Below the pieces are notes generated by a model. That model was given only the letters and a program-made list of their open reading frames with translations, was not told the origin of the DNA and searched no databases. A DNA stretch of 64,000 nucleotides, taken from positions 124,001 to 188,000 of the forward strand of contig PHCX01000003.1 in the NCBI GenBank assembly GCA_002842435.1, read 5' to 3'. A program made the position numbers and the translations under genes. Positions within the stretch are counted from its first letter, which is position 1. Every line of letters starts with the position of its first letter. Below are positions 21,385 to 30,931 of the stretch, one piece after another. Source of the stretch: Betaproteobacteria bacterium HGW-Betaproteobacteria-1. GTDB lineage: Bacteria > Pseudomonadota > Gammaproteobacteria > Burkholderiales > Methylophilaceae.

Positions 21385-21954
21385 TCAGCTGTCGCTGAAC
21401 GCCTCACACAACATGCTCAACAGCGCCCCAAGCATCGGAATAACCTCTTCCTTGTCAAAAGGTGCTTCTTCATCGGTACCGGCAATCAGGAAGGCAATGG
21501 TTGCCTTGTCCAGATCCTGCCGGTAATCAACCCAATGCTCCTGCTTGGCATCGGCAATCAGCTGGAACTTGTGACCACCTGACTCGATGATTTCAGCCAG
21601 TTCTTCATCTGCCAGACCGGCAAACAGTGTTTTGGCGACGATAATCGCAGCCGCTTCGGTATCCGGTGCAATCCCCTCCTCAGCCAAAGGCAGCATGAGG
21701 AAAGCGTAAACCAGCATGGCATAGGTGTGATAGACACTCAGCATATCGAAATTTTCAACCCGCTCGTCGGCAGGTGAGCGTTCTGCCTGCTGGATCGCCT
21801 TGAACGCAATATAGCAGGCCAGATAATTCGCCGCCTCCAGCGGATCGTAATCCTGCAGATTGGTACTGGGGATGGCGCTCGGATTCTCGTTGGTATCGCG
21901 GCTATCGTTCAGGCAAAGTGCGTAAAGCAGACTGAGACGTTCTGAATATTTCAT
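21385..21954 (-). CDS. Uncharacterised helical protein
   Basis: 189 residues, acidic and predicted largely helical, with no signal peptide and no family I recognise. A hydrophobic stretch around 78-92 (MLVYAFLMLPLAEEG) is too short and interrupted for a clear membrane helix. It starts 17 bp downstream of the ABC-F gene on the same strand and is probably co-transcribed. Confidence 0.6.
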   Translation of the reverse strand: MKYSERLSLLYALCLNDSRDTNENPSAIPSTNLQDYDPLEAANYLACYIAFKAIQQAERSPADERVENFDMLSVYHTYAMLVYAFLMLPLAEEGIAPDTEAAAIIVAKTLFAGLADEELAEIIESGGHKFQLIADAKQEHWVDYRQDLDKATIAFLIAGTDEEAPFDKEEVIPMLGALLSMLCEAFSDS

Positions 21955-21971
21955 ATGGATTCCCGGGTATT

Positions 21972-23870
21972 TTAAGTTGAGATAACTTCCAGCTGTTCCT
22001 GCAACTCCAGCCAGCGCTCTTCGGCCTGCGCAATCGTCTGGGTAAGCTCCCCCTGCCGTTTGAGCAGGCTCTGCAGGCCGGTCTTGTCGGCCGCAGCATA
22101 AAGCACCGGATCGGACAGGCGTTCGTCTATCTGACTCTTTTCCTTTTGCCAGAGCGCCATGTCGGCCTCCAGCTTTTCCGACTCCTTGATCAGGGGCCGG
22201 CGTTCGGCCAACCTGGCTTGGCGCTCCGCCTTGTTATGGGCGCGGTCGTTCCTGTTGGCGGATTTTTCCTCGACGACTTTTTCAGCCTGCTTTTGCGCAG
22301 ATTCCTGGCTGGCCAGCCAGTCGCGATAATCGTCGATGTCACCGTCAAAGACTTCGGCCTTGCCGTCCGCCACCAGAATGAAGCGGTCGCAGGTAGCCCG
22401 CAACAAGGCCCTGTCATGAGATACGAGCACCATGCCGCCTTCATAATCCTGCAGCGCCATGGTCAGCGCATGGCGCATTTCCAGATCCAGGTGGTTAGTC
22501 GGCTCATCCAGCAACAACAGGTTGGGCTGCTGCCAGATCAGCAGGGCCAACGCCAGACGCGACTTCTCGCCGCCGGAAAAACCACCGCATGGCGTCGTCG
22601 CCATGTCACCGCGAAAATCGAAGCCGCCGAGATAGTTGCGATGCTCCTGCTCGCGCGTCTGCGGATCAAGGCGCAACATGTGCTGCAAAGGGGATTCATC
22701 CGGCCGCAGCTGCTCCAGTTGATGCTGGGCAAAATAACCGATGGCAAGATCCTTGCCCTCGATGCGCTTGCCGCTCAAAGGTCTCAATTCCGAGGCCAGC
22801 AGCTTGATCAGCGTCGACTTGCCGGCGCCGTTTCTACCCAGAAGGCCGATGCGTTCGCCGGGACGTATGGTCAGCTTAATTTGCTTCAGCACCGCCTGAT
22901 CGAGGTAACCCGTATCGACATCATCCAGCACCAGCAAGGGATCGGGTGCCGCCTGCGGTTTTCTGAAGGTGAAGTTGAAAGGGGAGTCGACATGCGCCGC
23001 CGAGATCAGCTCCATGCGCTCCAGCGCCTTGATGCGGCTCTGCGCCTGCCGTGCCTTGGTCGCCTTGGCGCGGAAACGGTCGATATAACTATGCAGGTGC
23101 GCCATCTCGCGCTGCTGGCGTTCGTACAGCGACTGCTGCTGCGCCAGCTTCTCGGCACGTTGCCGTTCAAAATCCGAATAACCGCCTCTATACAGCGTCA
23201 ACTGCTGCTGCTCGATATGAGCGATATGATTGACCACCGCATCGAGGAAATCCCGGTCGTGCGAGATCATCAGCAGGGTACCGCGATAGTCCTTGAGCCA
23301 GTTCTCGAGCCAGATAACGGCATCCAGGTCGAGGTGATTGGTCGGCTCGTCCAGCAGCAGCAAGTCGGAGCGGCACATCAGGGCGCGCGCCAGATTGAGC
23401 CTGACGCGCCAGCCGCCGGAGAAATCCGAGACCGGCCGCAACATATCGGCATCACTGAAGCAGAGACCGTGCAGCAAGGCAGCAGCCCGCGAGCGGGCCG
23501 TATAACCGCCGATATCGCCGAAGCGTGCATGCAGTTCACCCAGACGTTCGCCATCATGGTTGCGCTCGGCTTCCTGCAGCGCCTGTTCAACGCTGCGCAA
23601 TTCACGGTCGCCATCCAGCACGAACTCGATGGCGGCATCCGCCAATGCCGGCGTCTCCTGTGCAACATGCGCCATCACCCAGTCCGGCGGCATCTCCAGC
23701 TCACCTGACTCATGCTGCAACTCGCCCAGCAGCATGGCGAACAGGCTCGATTTTCCTGCGCCGTTGGCGCCGGTCAAGCCGACCTTGTGTCCCGGATGCA
23801 GTTGAAATGAAGCGCCACGGACCAGAACCTTGACGCCACGCGCCAATGTGAGATTTTTGAATTGAAGCAA
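21972..23870 (-). CDS. ABC-F family ATPase, YheS-like
   Basis: 632 residues with two ABC ATPase domains and no membrane part. Walker A motifs are GANGAGKSS (about 35-43) and GRNGAGKST (about 348-356); signatures are FSGGWRVRL and FSGGEKSRL; Walker B regions are LLLLDEPTNHLDLD and LLLLDEPTNHLDLE. The linker SYIDRFRAKATKARQAQSRI is the P-site tRNA interaction motif region of ABC-F proteins, and the C-terminal 110 residues form a coiled coil. ABC-F proteins act on ribosomes. The start appears to be a TTG matching the family N-terminus M-QFKNLTLARG. Confidence 0.9.
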   Translation of the reverse strand: MLQFKNLTLARGVKVLVRGASFQLHPGHKVGLTGANGAGKSSLFAMLLGELQHESGELEMPPDWVMAHVAQETPALADAAIEFVLDGDRELRSVEQALQEAERNHDGERLGELHARFGDIGGYTARSRAAALLHGLCFSDADMLRPVSDFSGGWRVRLNLARALMCRSDLLLLDEPTNHLDLDAVIWLENWLKDYRGTLLMISHDRDFLDAVVNHIAHIEQQQLTLYRGGYSDFERQRAEKLAQQQSLYERQQREMAHLHSYIDRFRAKATKARQAQSRIKALERMELISAAHVDSPFNFTFRKPQAAPDPLLVLDDVDTGYLDQAVLKQIKLTIRPGERIGLLGRNGAGKSTLIKLLASELRPLSGKRIEGKDLAIGYFAQHQLEQLRPDESPLQHMLRLDPQTREQEHRNYLGGFDFRGDMATTPCGGFSGGEKSRLALALLIWQQPNLLLLDEPTNHLDLEMRHALTMALQDYEGGMVLVSHDRALLRATCDRFILVADGKAEVFDGDIDDYRDWLASQESAQKQAEKVVEEKSANRNDRAHNKAERQARLAERRPLIKESEKLEADMALWQKEKSQIDERLSDPVLYAAADKTGLQSLLKRQGELTQTIAQAEERWLELQEQLEVIST

Positions 23871-24054
23871 GATTGGATCTGACTGAAATAAAAACCGGCT
23901 TGAAGTCGGCGTGTAAGTATCAAACGCGTTATTTTAAAACAAAGCACCCCAACTACCGGAAACTTTCTCATTTATCTGGCCCAACGGCCATAAATGCAAT
24001 CAATAATGCAGTAAAATGCAAATGTATATAACAAGTTAGCGCAAGCAACAAGCA

Positions 24055-27000
24055 ATGGTCAAAAAATCACTGATCTGGACATACCGGGCCGCACTCACTG
24101 CAATGTGGCTGTCCATTATCGCGCTAGCTATCGCCATACTCAGTCTGCGCTATTTCGTCCTGCCGAACATCGAGCACTACAAGGACCAGATCGCTGAAAC
24201 CATCAGCCAGACAGCCGGCCGGAAAATCACCATCGGCAACATCAGCGCCAGCTGGAGCGGCATGAATCCGCACCTGAGCCTGCGCCAGGTTGCCATCTAC
24301 GACACCGAAGACCGCATGGCATTGACGCTGTACGAGGTCGAAACCAGCCTATCTTGGCTCAGTCTCGTTTCGCTGGAACCCAAACTCGCCTCGCTGATCA
24401 TTCAGGGTCCGGCGCTCTCCGTCCGCCGTGAAACCGACGGCACGCTGGTCGTCGCCGGCATTCGAATGGGCGGCGAATCAGAGCCGGAACTGGCGAACTG
24501 GATACTGCGACAATCACGCATCGACATCGTCGACGCCACTATTCTCTGGCAGGATGACCTGCGCCAGGCACCGGCGCTGACGCTGAACGAACTGCAACTC
24601 AGCATAGAAAGCCCGGTTCTGGAGCGCCTCATCAAGCGCCACCGTTTTGCATTAAAAGCCACCCCCTCTGCCGGTTCATCACACCCTGTCGAGTTGCGCG
24701 GCAACCTCTACGGCAATGATGTAGGAAATCTGCAGGGTTGGCGCGGCACCATTTATGGCCGCATGGACGGCACCGATATCGCAGCCTGGCGCCAATGGAT
24801 AGACTACCCGTTTGAACTGAACCAGGGTTACGGTGCGGCACGTTTCTGGCTGGAGTTTTCCGATGGCATGGCCGATCGGCTGACTTCGGATGTCATCTTG
24901 CAGAAAGTGCGTGCCAGATTGGCCAAGAACCGTGCCGAAGCGAAACTGGATACGCTCAGCGCCAGACTGATCTGGTCCAGACAGACTGACGGCCAGTCAT
25001 TCAATCTGCAGCGGGTCAAGCTCACAAGCGCCGGCGGCCTGGAGGTGGAGAACGGCGCATTCGGTATACGCACACGACTGCAGAATGGCAAGGAAAGCAT
25101 AGATGGCAGCGTCAAACTGGACCAGATCAATCTGGCTGCCATCAACACCTTCATCGCTCACCTGCCCTTGCCGGAAACTGCTGCTGAGCACCTCAACCAT
25201 CTTGAGCCGGTCGGTACCGTCAGTAATCTGGATCTGCGCTGGAAAGGCGATCGCGATCAATTCAACGAATACAACATCGGCATGCAGTTTAGCGACCTTG
25301 GCATCCAGCCATACAAGGAGATTCCGGGCTTCAGCAATCTGAGCGGTAAACTCAATGCTGATGAAAAGCAGGGCACCATCACCATCAACTCTCAGCAGGC
25401 TGCAGTCGATATCAAGGGAGTGATGCGCTGGCCAATACCGGCAGACAAACTGACCGGCATCGTCAAATGGTCAAACCATGACAAAGGCACTGACGTGCGC
25501 GTCAACAATCTCACCATCAGCAGCCCGCATCTGGCCGGCGTAGTCAATGCTACCTACAAGCACGGCACCACAGCGCCTTCCAGTATCGAACTGAACGGCC
25601 GTTTCGAGCGTGGCGATGCGAAATACGCCCTGTTCTACTATCCTGTCATGCTGGGCAAGGACACGCTGGACTGGCTCGATAGCTCGATCATTTCCGGCAA
25701 GGTCTCGGATATCCACGTCATTGTGCGCGGTAGAACCGATCAATTCCCTTACGTCGACCCCAAGCAGGGCCTGTTTAAAGTCACTGCAGAGTTGCAGGAT
25801 GGTGTCCTCGATTACGGCAGCAACTGGCCGCAGATCGAGAAATTGAATGTGAACATGCTGTTCCAGGGTTCCAGAATGGAGCTGAAGTCAGAAGGCGGCA
25901 ACATCCTTGGCAACCAGTTCAAGACGGTCAAGGCCGTGATTCCCGTGCTGGATGCGGATGAACCCGTACTGCAGATTGTTGGTGAAACACAAGGCTCGGT
26001 GACGGACGCTATCCGCTTCGTCAACAATAGCCCGGTGCTCGAACTCACGGATGGCCTGACCAATGACCTGCGCACCAGCGGTAGCGGAAAACTCAATCTG
26101 GAACTGAGTATCCCACTGGAGAATATAGACGCAAGCAAGATCAAAGGCAGCTATCAGATCACCAACGCCAGCATGGCAGGCACTTCGATTCCGGACCTGA
26201 CCCGCATCAACGGCAAGCTCGAATTTACCGAATCCGGCATGAGCGCCAAGAACATTAGCGCCAATGTCTACGGCGGACCTGCCCGTCTGGATATCAGCAG
26301 CGGCCAGAACCGCCTGGTCAAGGTCGCCGCACGCGGCAACATCACCGATACCGGCATCAGAAGCGCTCTGGGCGACAACCTGGGCAATCTGATCAGCGGC
26401 AATGCCGACTGGTTCAGCGATATCAGCATCCAGCCGCAGCAGGTGAACGTCACCATACGCTCCAGTCTGGCTGGCCTGGCGCTGGACCTGCCGCAACCGA
26501 TAGGCAAGAGCGCCGAGGAAAAAATGCCTTTGCGCATAGAAAAACGCCAGCAATCGGCCAAACAGGACCTCATCATCATCAGCATGGCCAACCAGATTTC
26601 GGCGCAGATTCTGCGCAACGAAGTCAATGGCGTCTATCAAGTCGACCGCGGCCAGATCGGCATCAATGTCCTGCCGGAGATCCCGGCACAGCCCGGCATT
26701 GAAGTGCGCGGCAGCTTCGAACAGCTCAATCTGGACCAATGGCTGACCGTGCTGGAAAAAAGCAAAGGACCGGATACCGGCAACAATGCTGCGCCGGCAT
26801 TACCGATTCAGCGCGTGAATCTGGCGATCGACACGCTGGATGTCTTCGAGCGTCGCATCAATGCACTGAAACTTGATGCATCCAAAGCCGACGATGGCTG
26901 GCGGATGCAGATTCAGAGCCGGGAGATGAATGGTGACGTACGCTGGATCAGCAAGGATAACGGCAAGGTCATCGCCAGATTGCGTAACATGACGGTGCCC

Positions 27001-27885
27001 GGCAAGACCCCGCAAATATCAGAAATCAAAGAGCGAAGCAAAAAGCTGGAATACCCGGACCTCGACATCGTCGCCGACAACTTCATCTTTGGCCAGAAGG
27101 AACTGGGGCGATTGGAACTGCGAGCCAGCGAGATACGCAATGACTGGCAAATTGATCAGCTGAGAATCAGCAATCCGGACAGCGTGCTGACTGCCAATGG
27201 CGAATGGCATAACTGGCTGAGCAACCCCAACACGCAGATGAACGTCAACTGGGATATCAACCAGTTGGGTAATACACTGGCCCGCTTCGGCTACCCAGAT
27301 GTCATCAAGGACGGCACTACCCAACTCAGCGGCAAATTAAGATGGCCGGGCAGCCCGCATGAATTCAATGTCGAACAACTCTCCGGCACCATTTCGCTGG
27401 ACGCGCGCAGCGGGCAGATCCTTAAGATAAAGCCGGGGGTTGGTCGCCTGTTCAGCGTTCTGACCCTGCAGAACCTGCCAAGACGGCTGACCTTTGACTT
27501 CCGCGATGTATTAAGCAGCGGTTTCACTTTCGACAAGATCAGTTCAACGGCTGAAATCAATCAGGGCATCATGCGCAGTGACAACTTCCTGCTGGAAGGC
27601 CCGGTCGCCCGGATCGACATCAAGGGCGAAACCGACCTGAAAAAAGAAACACAAAATCTCAAGGTGAAAGTGACACCTTATATCAGCGACAGTGTCTCAC
27701 TGGCAGCCTTGGCTGGCGGGCCAGCTGTTGCCGCAGCAGCCTTCATTGCACAAAAACTGCTGAAGGACCCGCTTAACAAGTTTGCAGCAGAGGAGTATGA
27801 AATCACCGGAACCTGGGATGATCCGATAGAACGCAATATCGAAAAAACCCCGGATGAAGCGGTGAAGAAAATTCCCGGGCAGTGA
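24055..27885 (+). CDS. yhdP: YhdP family AsmA-like envelope protein
   Basis: 1276 residues, close to E. coli YhdP. A single N-terminal transmembrane segment (about 15-35) is followed by a very long β-rich region of the AsmA/TIGR02099 type: GRKITIGNISASWSGMNPHL early, then LDARSGQILKIKPGVGRLFS and LPRRLTFDFRDVLSSGFTFD near the C-terminus. YhdP-type proteins bridge the periplasm and help move phospholipids to the outer membrane (established for E. coli). It leads an apparent yhdP-nitrilase-tldD run. Confidence 0.92.
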   Translation: MVKKSLIWTYRAALTAMWLSIIALAIAILSLRYFVLPNIEHYKDQIAETISQTAGRKITIGNISASWSGMNPHLSLRQVAIYDTEDRMALTLYEVETSLSWLSLVSLEPKLASLIIQGPALSVRRETDGTLVVAGIRMGGESEPELANWILRQSRIDIVDATILWQDDLRQAPALTLNELQLSIESPVLERLIKRHRFALKATPSAGSSHPVELRGNLYGNDVGNLQGWRGTIYGRMDGTDIAAWRQWIDYPFELNQGYGAARFWLEFSDGMADRLTSDVILQKVRARLAKNRAEAKLDTLSARLIWSRQTDGQSFNLQRVKLTSAGGLEVENGAFGIRTRLQNGKESIDGSVKLDQINLAAINTFIAHLPLPETAAEHLNHLEPVGTVSNLDLRWKGDRDQFNEYNIGMQFSDLGIQPYKEIPGFSNLSGKLNADEKQGTITINSQQAAVDIKGVMRWPIPADKLTGIVKWSNHDKGTDVRVNNLTISSPHLAGVVNATYKHGTTAPSSIELNGRFERGDAKYALFYYPVMLGKDTLDWLDSSIISGKVSDIHVIVRGRTDQFPYVDPKQGLFKVTAELQDGVLDYGSNWPQIEKLNVNMLFQGSRMELKSEGGNILGNQFKTVKAVIPVLDADEPVLQIVGETQGSVTDAIRFVNNSPVLELTDGLTNDLRTSGSGKLNLELSIPLENIDASKIKGSYQITNASMAGTSIPDLTRINGKLEFTESGMSAKNISANVYGGPARLDISSGQNRLVKVAARGNITDTGIRSALGDNLGNLISGNADWFSDISIQPQQVNVTIRSSLAGLALDLPQPIGKSAEEKMPLRIEKRQQSAKQDLIIISMANQISAQILRNEVNGVYQVDRGQIGINVLPEIPAQPGIEVRGSFEQLNLDQWLTVLEKSKGPDTGNNAAPALPIQRVNLAIDTLDVFERRINALKLDASKADDGWRMQIQSREMNGDVRWISKDNGKVIARLRNMTVPGKTPQISEIKERSKKLEYPDLDIVADNFIFGQKELGRLELRASEIRNDWQIDQLRISNPDSVLTANGEWHNWLSNPNTQMNVNWDINQLGNTLARFGYPDVIKDGTTQLSGKLRWPGSPHEFNVEQLSGTISLDARSGQILKIKPGVGRLFSVLTLQNLPRRLTFDFRDVLSSGFTFDKISSTAEINQGIMRSDNFLLEGPVARIDIKGETDLKKETQNLKVKVTPYISDSVSLAALAGGPAVAAAAFIAQKLLKDPLNKFAAEEYEITGTWDDPIERNIEKTPDEAVKKIPGQ

Positions 27886-27940
27886 GGCATACTGTACTAA
27901 CACAGGCAGTCAATATTTATTTCAAGCAAGAAAGAACATC

Positions 27941-28801
27941 ATGGCAATCAAATCCAGGAGCAAACAAACCAGAACATCAAAAACCAGGGCCGCTCCCAGC
28001 ATGACCAAGATCGCTGGCATCCAGATGGCTTCAGGACCAAATGTGTCATCCAACCTGAGCGAAGCGGAACGCCTGATCGAGATTGCGGTCAATCAGGGAG
28101 CTAAACTGATCGCCCTACCCGAATACTTCGCTATCATGGGCCTGAAAGATACGGACAAGGTCGCCGCGCGTGAAAAGGAGGGCAATGGCCCGATACAGCG
28201 TTTCCTGGCCAAGACCGCGAAAAAACATGATATCTGGATCATTGCCGGATCCGTTCCGCTGGAATGCGGCAGCAAGAACAAGGTGCGCAACAGTTGTCTT
28301 GTTTATGACAACAAGGGCAAACAAGTCGCTCGCTACGACAAGATCCACCTGTTCGGCCTCGATCTCGGCAACGAGCATTACCGCGAGGAAGACACCATTG
28401 AGCCGGGCGGCGAAGTAGTCACACTGGACACCCCTTTCGGCAAGATCGGACTCTCCATCTGTTACGACCTGCGCTTCCCTGAACTATATCGTGCCATGGG
28501 GCCGGTCGACATCATCGTGGTACCGGCCGCCTTTACCGAAACCACCGGCAAGGCACACTGGGAACCCCTGATTCGCGCCCGCGCCATCGAGAACCTGGCT
28601 TATGTGCTGGCACCGGCCCAGGGCGGTTATCACACCTCCGGCCGCGAAACCCACGGCGACAGCATGATCGTCGATCCTTGGGGTGTCATACTGGATCGCC
28701 TGCCGCGCGGTTCCGGCGTAGTGGTTGCCTCGATCAATCCAGGGTATCTCGCCAGCCTGCGCAAGAGCTTGCCGGCACTGAAACACCGTAGCCTGCCATA
28801 A
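27941..28801 (+). CDS. Nitrilase superfamily hydrolase (Nit1-like, probable deaminated glutathione amidase)
   Basis: 286 residues. The Glu-Lys-Cys triad is E61 (IALPEYFAIMG), K134 (RYDKIHLFGLDL) and C174 (LSICYDLRFPELYR). The pattern, with KVRNSCLVYDNKG and TGKAHWEPLIRARAIEN, matches the Nit1/YbeM group that repairs deaminated glutathione. The first ~20 residues are Lys/Arg/Thr-rich and absent from typical members; an alternative ATG at 28001 would remove them but lacks a ribosome site. It lies 55 bp after yhdP. Confidence 0.87.
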   Translation: MAIKSRSKQTRTSKTRAAPSMTKIAGIQMASGPNVSSNLSEAERLIEIAVNQGAKLIALPEYFAIMGLKDTDKVAAREKEGNGPIQRFLAKTAKKHDIWIIAGSVPLECGSKNKVRNSCLVYDNKGKQVARYDKIHLFGLDLGNEHYREEDTIEPGGEVVTLDTPFGKIGLSICYDLRFPELYRAMGPVDIIVVPAAFTETTGKAHWEPLIRARAIENLAYVLAPAQGGYHTSGRETHGDSMIVDPWGVILDRLPRGSGVVVASINPGYLASLRKSLPALKHRSLP

Positions 28802-28813
28802 GGCTTGCCGGCA

Positions 28814-28840
28814 TCATGAGCCGTCAATCATGATTTTTTG
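28814..28840 (+). terminator. Weak terminator-like hairpin after the nitrilase gene
   Basis: TCATGA at 28814-28819 and 28828-28833 can pair as a 6-bp stem with an 8-base loop, followed by TTTTTTG. The stem is short and AT-rich, so termination may be partial. Confidence 0.35.
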
Positions 28841-28901
28841 TATTATCTATTGAAGTAGATATCATTATAGTTTTTATATATTAATAGACTGAAGAGCCCA
28901 G

Positions 28902-30377
28902 ATGAAGCCAGATTCAATTCCCAGCAGTTCCAGTCCGGAAGCCGGTTCGCATTTCGCCACCGCCACCGAGACCCTGCTCAAGCCTTCCGGGCTGGATATC
29001 CCGGCATTGCAAAGCGTGCTCGGCAGCATCATGTCACACAAGGTGGACTATGCCGATCTCTATTTCCAGTACAGCCGCTCGGAAAGCTGGGGGCTGGAAG
29101 AAGGCCAGGTCAAGTCCGGCAACTTCAATATCGATCAGGGCGTCGGCGTCCGTGCCGTCAGCGGCGAAAAGACCGCCTTCGCCTATTCGGATGACATCCA
29201 TTTGCCCGCACTGGAGCAGGCGGCTCAGGCCACCCGCGCCATTGCTGCATCCGGAAATGAGCAATCCGGCAAATCCATACAGCGCATCAGCGCGCCGCAA
29301 CTCTATATTCCACAGGACCCGATTGCATCGCTCAGCGCCGAGGCCAAGGTGAAACTGCTGGAGCGGCTGGAAACCTTCGCGCGCAAGGCTGACCCGCGCA
29401 TCAGTCAGGTCATGGCTTCTATCGCCGGCGAATATGAAGTGGTCATGGTGGCACGTCACGACGGCGTCATGGCTGCCGACATCCGACCGCTGGTGCGCCT
29501 GTCGATTCAGGTCATCGCCGAGCAGGATGGCCGTCGAGAGCAAGGCTCCGCTGGCGGCGGCGGTCGATTCGATTACAGCTATTTCACCGATGACGTACTG
29601 CAGGACTATGCTCAAAAGGCCGTGCATCAGGCGCTGGTCAATCTGGATGCGCGTCCCGCCCCTGCCGGCAGCATGACCGTGGTTCTCGGTTCCGGCTGGC
29701 CCGGCATTCTTCTGCACGAAGCCATCGGCCACGGCCTTGAAGGCGATTTCAACCGCAAGGGCAGCTCCGCCTTCAGCAATGCCATCGGCCAGCAGGTCGC
29801 GGCCAGGGGGGTCACTGTGGTCGATGACGGCACCATCGCCAACCGTCGCGGCTCACTGAGCGTGGACGACGAAGGCAACCCGACCCAGCGCACGGTGCTG
29901 ATCGAGGACGGTATCCTGCGCGGTTACATTCAGGACAGCCTCAATGCACGCCTGATGGGCATGCCGCTGACCGGCAACGCACGGCGCGAATCCTACGCAC
30001 ATATCCCGATGCCGCGCATGACCAACACCTATATGCTGAACGGCACCATGGCGCCGGAAGAGATCATCAAGTCGGTGAAGAAAGGTCTTTATGCCGCCAA
30101 CTTCGGTGGCGGCCAGGTCGATATCACCAGCGGCAAGTTCGTTTTCTCGGCAGCCGAAGCCTGGATGATCGAGGACGGAAAACTAACCTATCCGGTCAAG
30201 GGCGCCACACTGATCGGCAACGGCCCGGATGTGCTGAAGCGCGTCACCATGATAGGCAACGATATGGCGCTGGATTCAGGTGTCGGCACCTGTGGCAAGG
30301 AAGGTCAGAGCGTACCGGTCGGTGTCGGTCAGCCGACTTTACGTATCGACGGTCTCACGGTGGGTGGAACAGTTTAA
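28902..30377 (+). CDS. tldD: Metalloprotease TldD
   Basis: 491 residues. The zinc motif HEAIGHGLEGD begins at residue 272 (HExxxH), and the C-terminal ATLIGNGPDVLKRV and GTCGKEGQSVPVGVGQPTLR are family hallmarks. TldD with TldE degrades unfolded peptides and processes microcin and CcdA-type substrates. No tldE is in the window. E. coli also has yhdP and tldD side by side. Confidence 0.95.
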   Translation: MKPDSIPSSSSPEAGSHFATATETLLKPSGLDIPALQSVLGSIMSHKVDYADLYFQYSRSESWGLEEGQVKSGNFNIDQGVGVRAVSGEKTAFAYSDDIHLPALEQAAQATRAIAASGNEQSGKSIQRISAPQLYIPQDPIASLSAEAKVKLLERLETFARKADPRISQVMASIAGEYEVVMVARHDGVMAADIRPLVRLSIQVIAEQDGRREQGSAGGGGRFDYSYFTDDVLQDYAQKAVHQALVNLDARPAPAGSMTVVLGSGWPGILLHEAIGHGLEGDFNRKGSSAFSNAIGQQVAARGVTVVDDGTIANRRGSLSVDDEGNPTQRTVLIEDGILRGYIQDSLNARLMGMPLTGNARRESYAHIPMPRMTNTYMLNGTMAPEEIIKSVKKGLYAANFGGGQVDITSGKFVFSAAEAWMIEDGKLTYPVKGATLIGNGPDVLKRVTMIGNDMALDSGVGTCGKEGQSVPVGVGQPTLRIDGLTVGGTV

Positions 30378-30456
30378 GGAATTCGAGTTATTATCATAAC
30401 TGAAAGTTATCGCTTTCATTCCCAGCAGCATAAAGTCCTCATCGAAAGGAACTTAG

Positions 30457-30765
30457 ATGGCTACACCTAAAGCAACAAGCGCAAAAACCACCACCAGCAA
30501 AACAACTGTTGCCGCGAAAAAACCTGCAGCGCCCAAGGCAGCAGCTACAAAAAAACCTGTAGCAGCCAAAAAACCCGCTGCAGCAAAGAAACCTGCCGCA
30601 GCAAAAAAAGCGGCTCCAAAAACCAGCAAGATCGGACCGGAAGAACATTACCGCATGGTGGAAGTAGCAGCCTACTTCATGGCCGAGCGTAACGGTTTTG
30701 CAGGCAGCCCGGTAGATTATTGGACCGCCGCCGAGATCCAGATCACCAAGCTGCTCTCCAAGTAA
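30457..30765 (+). CDS. DUF2934 protein with histone-H1-like Lys/Ala/Pro tail
   Basis: 102 residues. Residues 1-58 are a low-complexity tail of repeated KKPAA/AAKK units, like histone H1 or the bacterial AlgP and Hc1 tails, which bind DNA without sequence specificity. Residues 59-102 (HYRMVEVAAYFMAERNGFAG, then YWTAAEIQI) fit DUF2934, a small helical domain of unknown role. AAAGGAA precedes the ATG. A nucleoid-associated role is inference from the tail. Confidence 0.75.
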   Translation: MATPKATSAKTTTSKTTVAAKKPAAPKAAATKKPVAAKKPAAAKKPAAAKKAAPKTSKIGPEEHYRMVEVAAYFMAERNGFAGSPVDYWTAAEIQITKLLSK

Positions 30766-30769
30766 AACA

Positions 30770-30796
30770 TTCTACTGAGCAAGATACTCAGTAGAA
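30770..30796. terminator. Perfect inverted repeat after the DUF2934 gene
   Basis: TTCTACTGAG and CTCAGTAGAA form a perfect 10-bp stem with a 7-base loop just after the stop codon. There is no T-tract directly after, so it may stabilise the mRNA 3' end rather than terminate. Confidence 0.5.
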
Positions 30797-30820
30797 CAGT
30801 GGCCACATAACTCAGATATC

Positions 30821-30864
30821 AGCCTGCCAGAAGGCCGGCTGGTTTGGGTTTACCGCTTTTTTTC
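30821..30864 (+). terminator. Probable terminator before mfd
   Basis: AGCCTGCC and GGCCGGCT (30821-30840) pair around an AGAA loop with one mismatch, and a T-run ending CTTTTTTTC follows at about 30855-30864. The gap between stem and T-run is long, so efficiency is uncertain. Confidence 0.4.
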
Positions 30865-30931
30865 AATAGCCCTCGCCTACCGCCAGCGGCTATAATTCAG
30901 CATTCACTCATTTTTCGTCTGTTGTTTCCCC

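Noticed and set aside
22146..23708. A 520-codon open frame on the plus strand opposite the ABC-F gene
   Set aside because: It lies wholly antisense to a gene with intact ABC motifs, has no recognisable domain and reflects high-GC codon bias.
23985..24035. Several AATGCA hexamers before yhdP as possible iterons
   Set aside because: Short, irregularly spaced and not associated with a replication gene; likely chance in AT-rich sequence.
28844..28861. TATCTA/TAGATA dyad upstream of tldD as an operator
   Set aside because: Six-base arms in a very AT-rich spacer are expected by chance and no regulator is linked.
30457..30630. DNA repeat element
   Set aside because: The repetition comes from Lys/Ala/Pro codons inside a coding frame with a good ribosome site.
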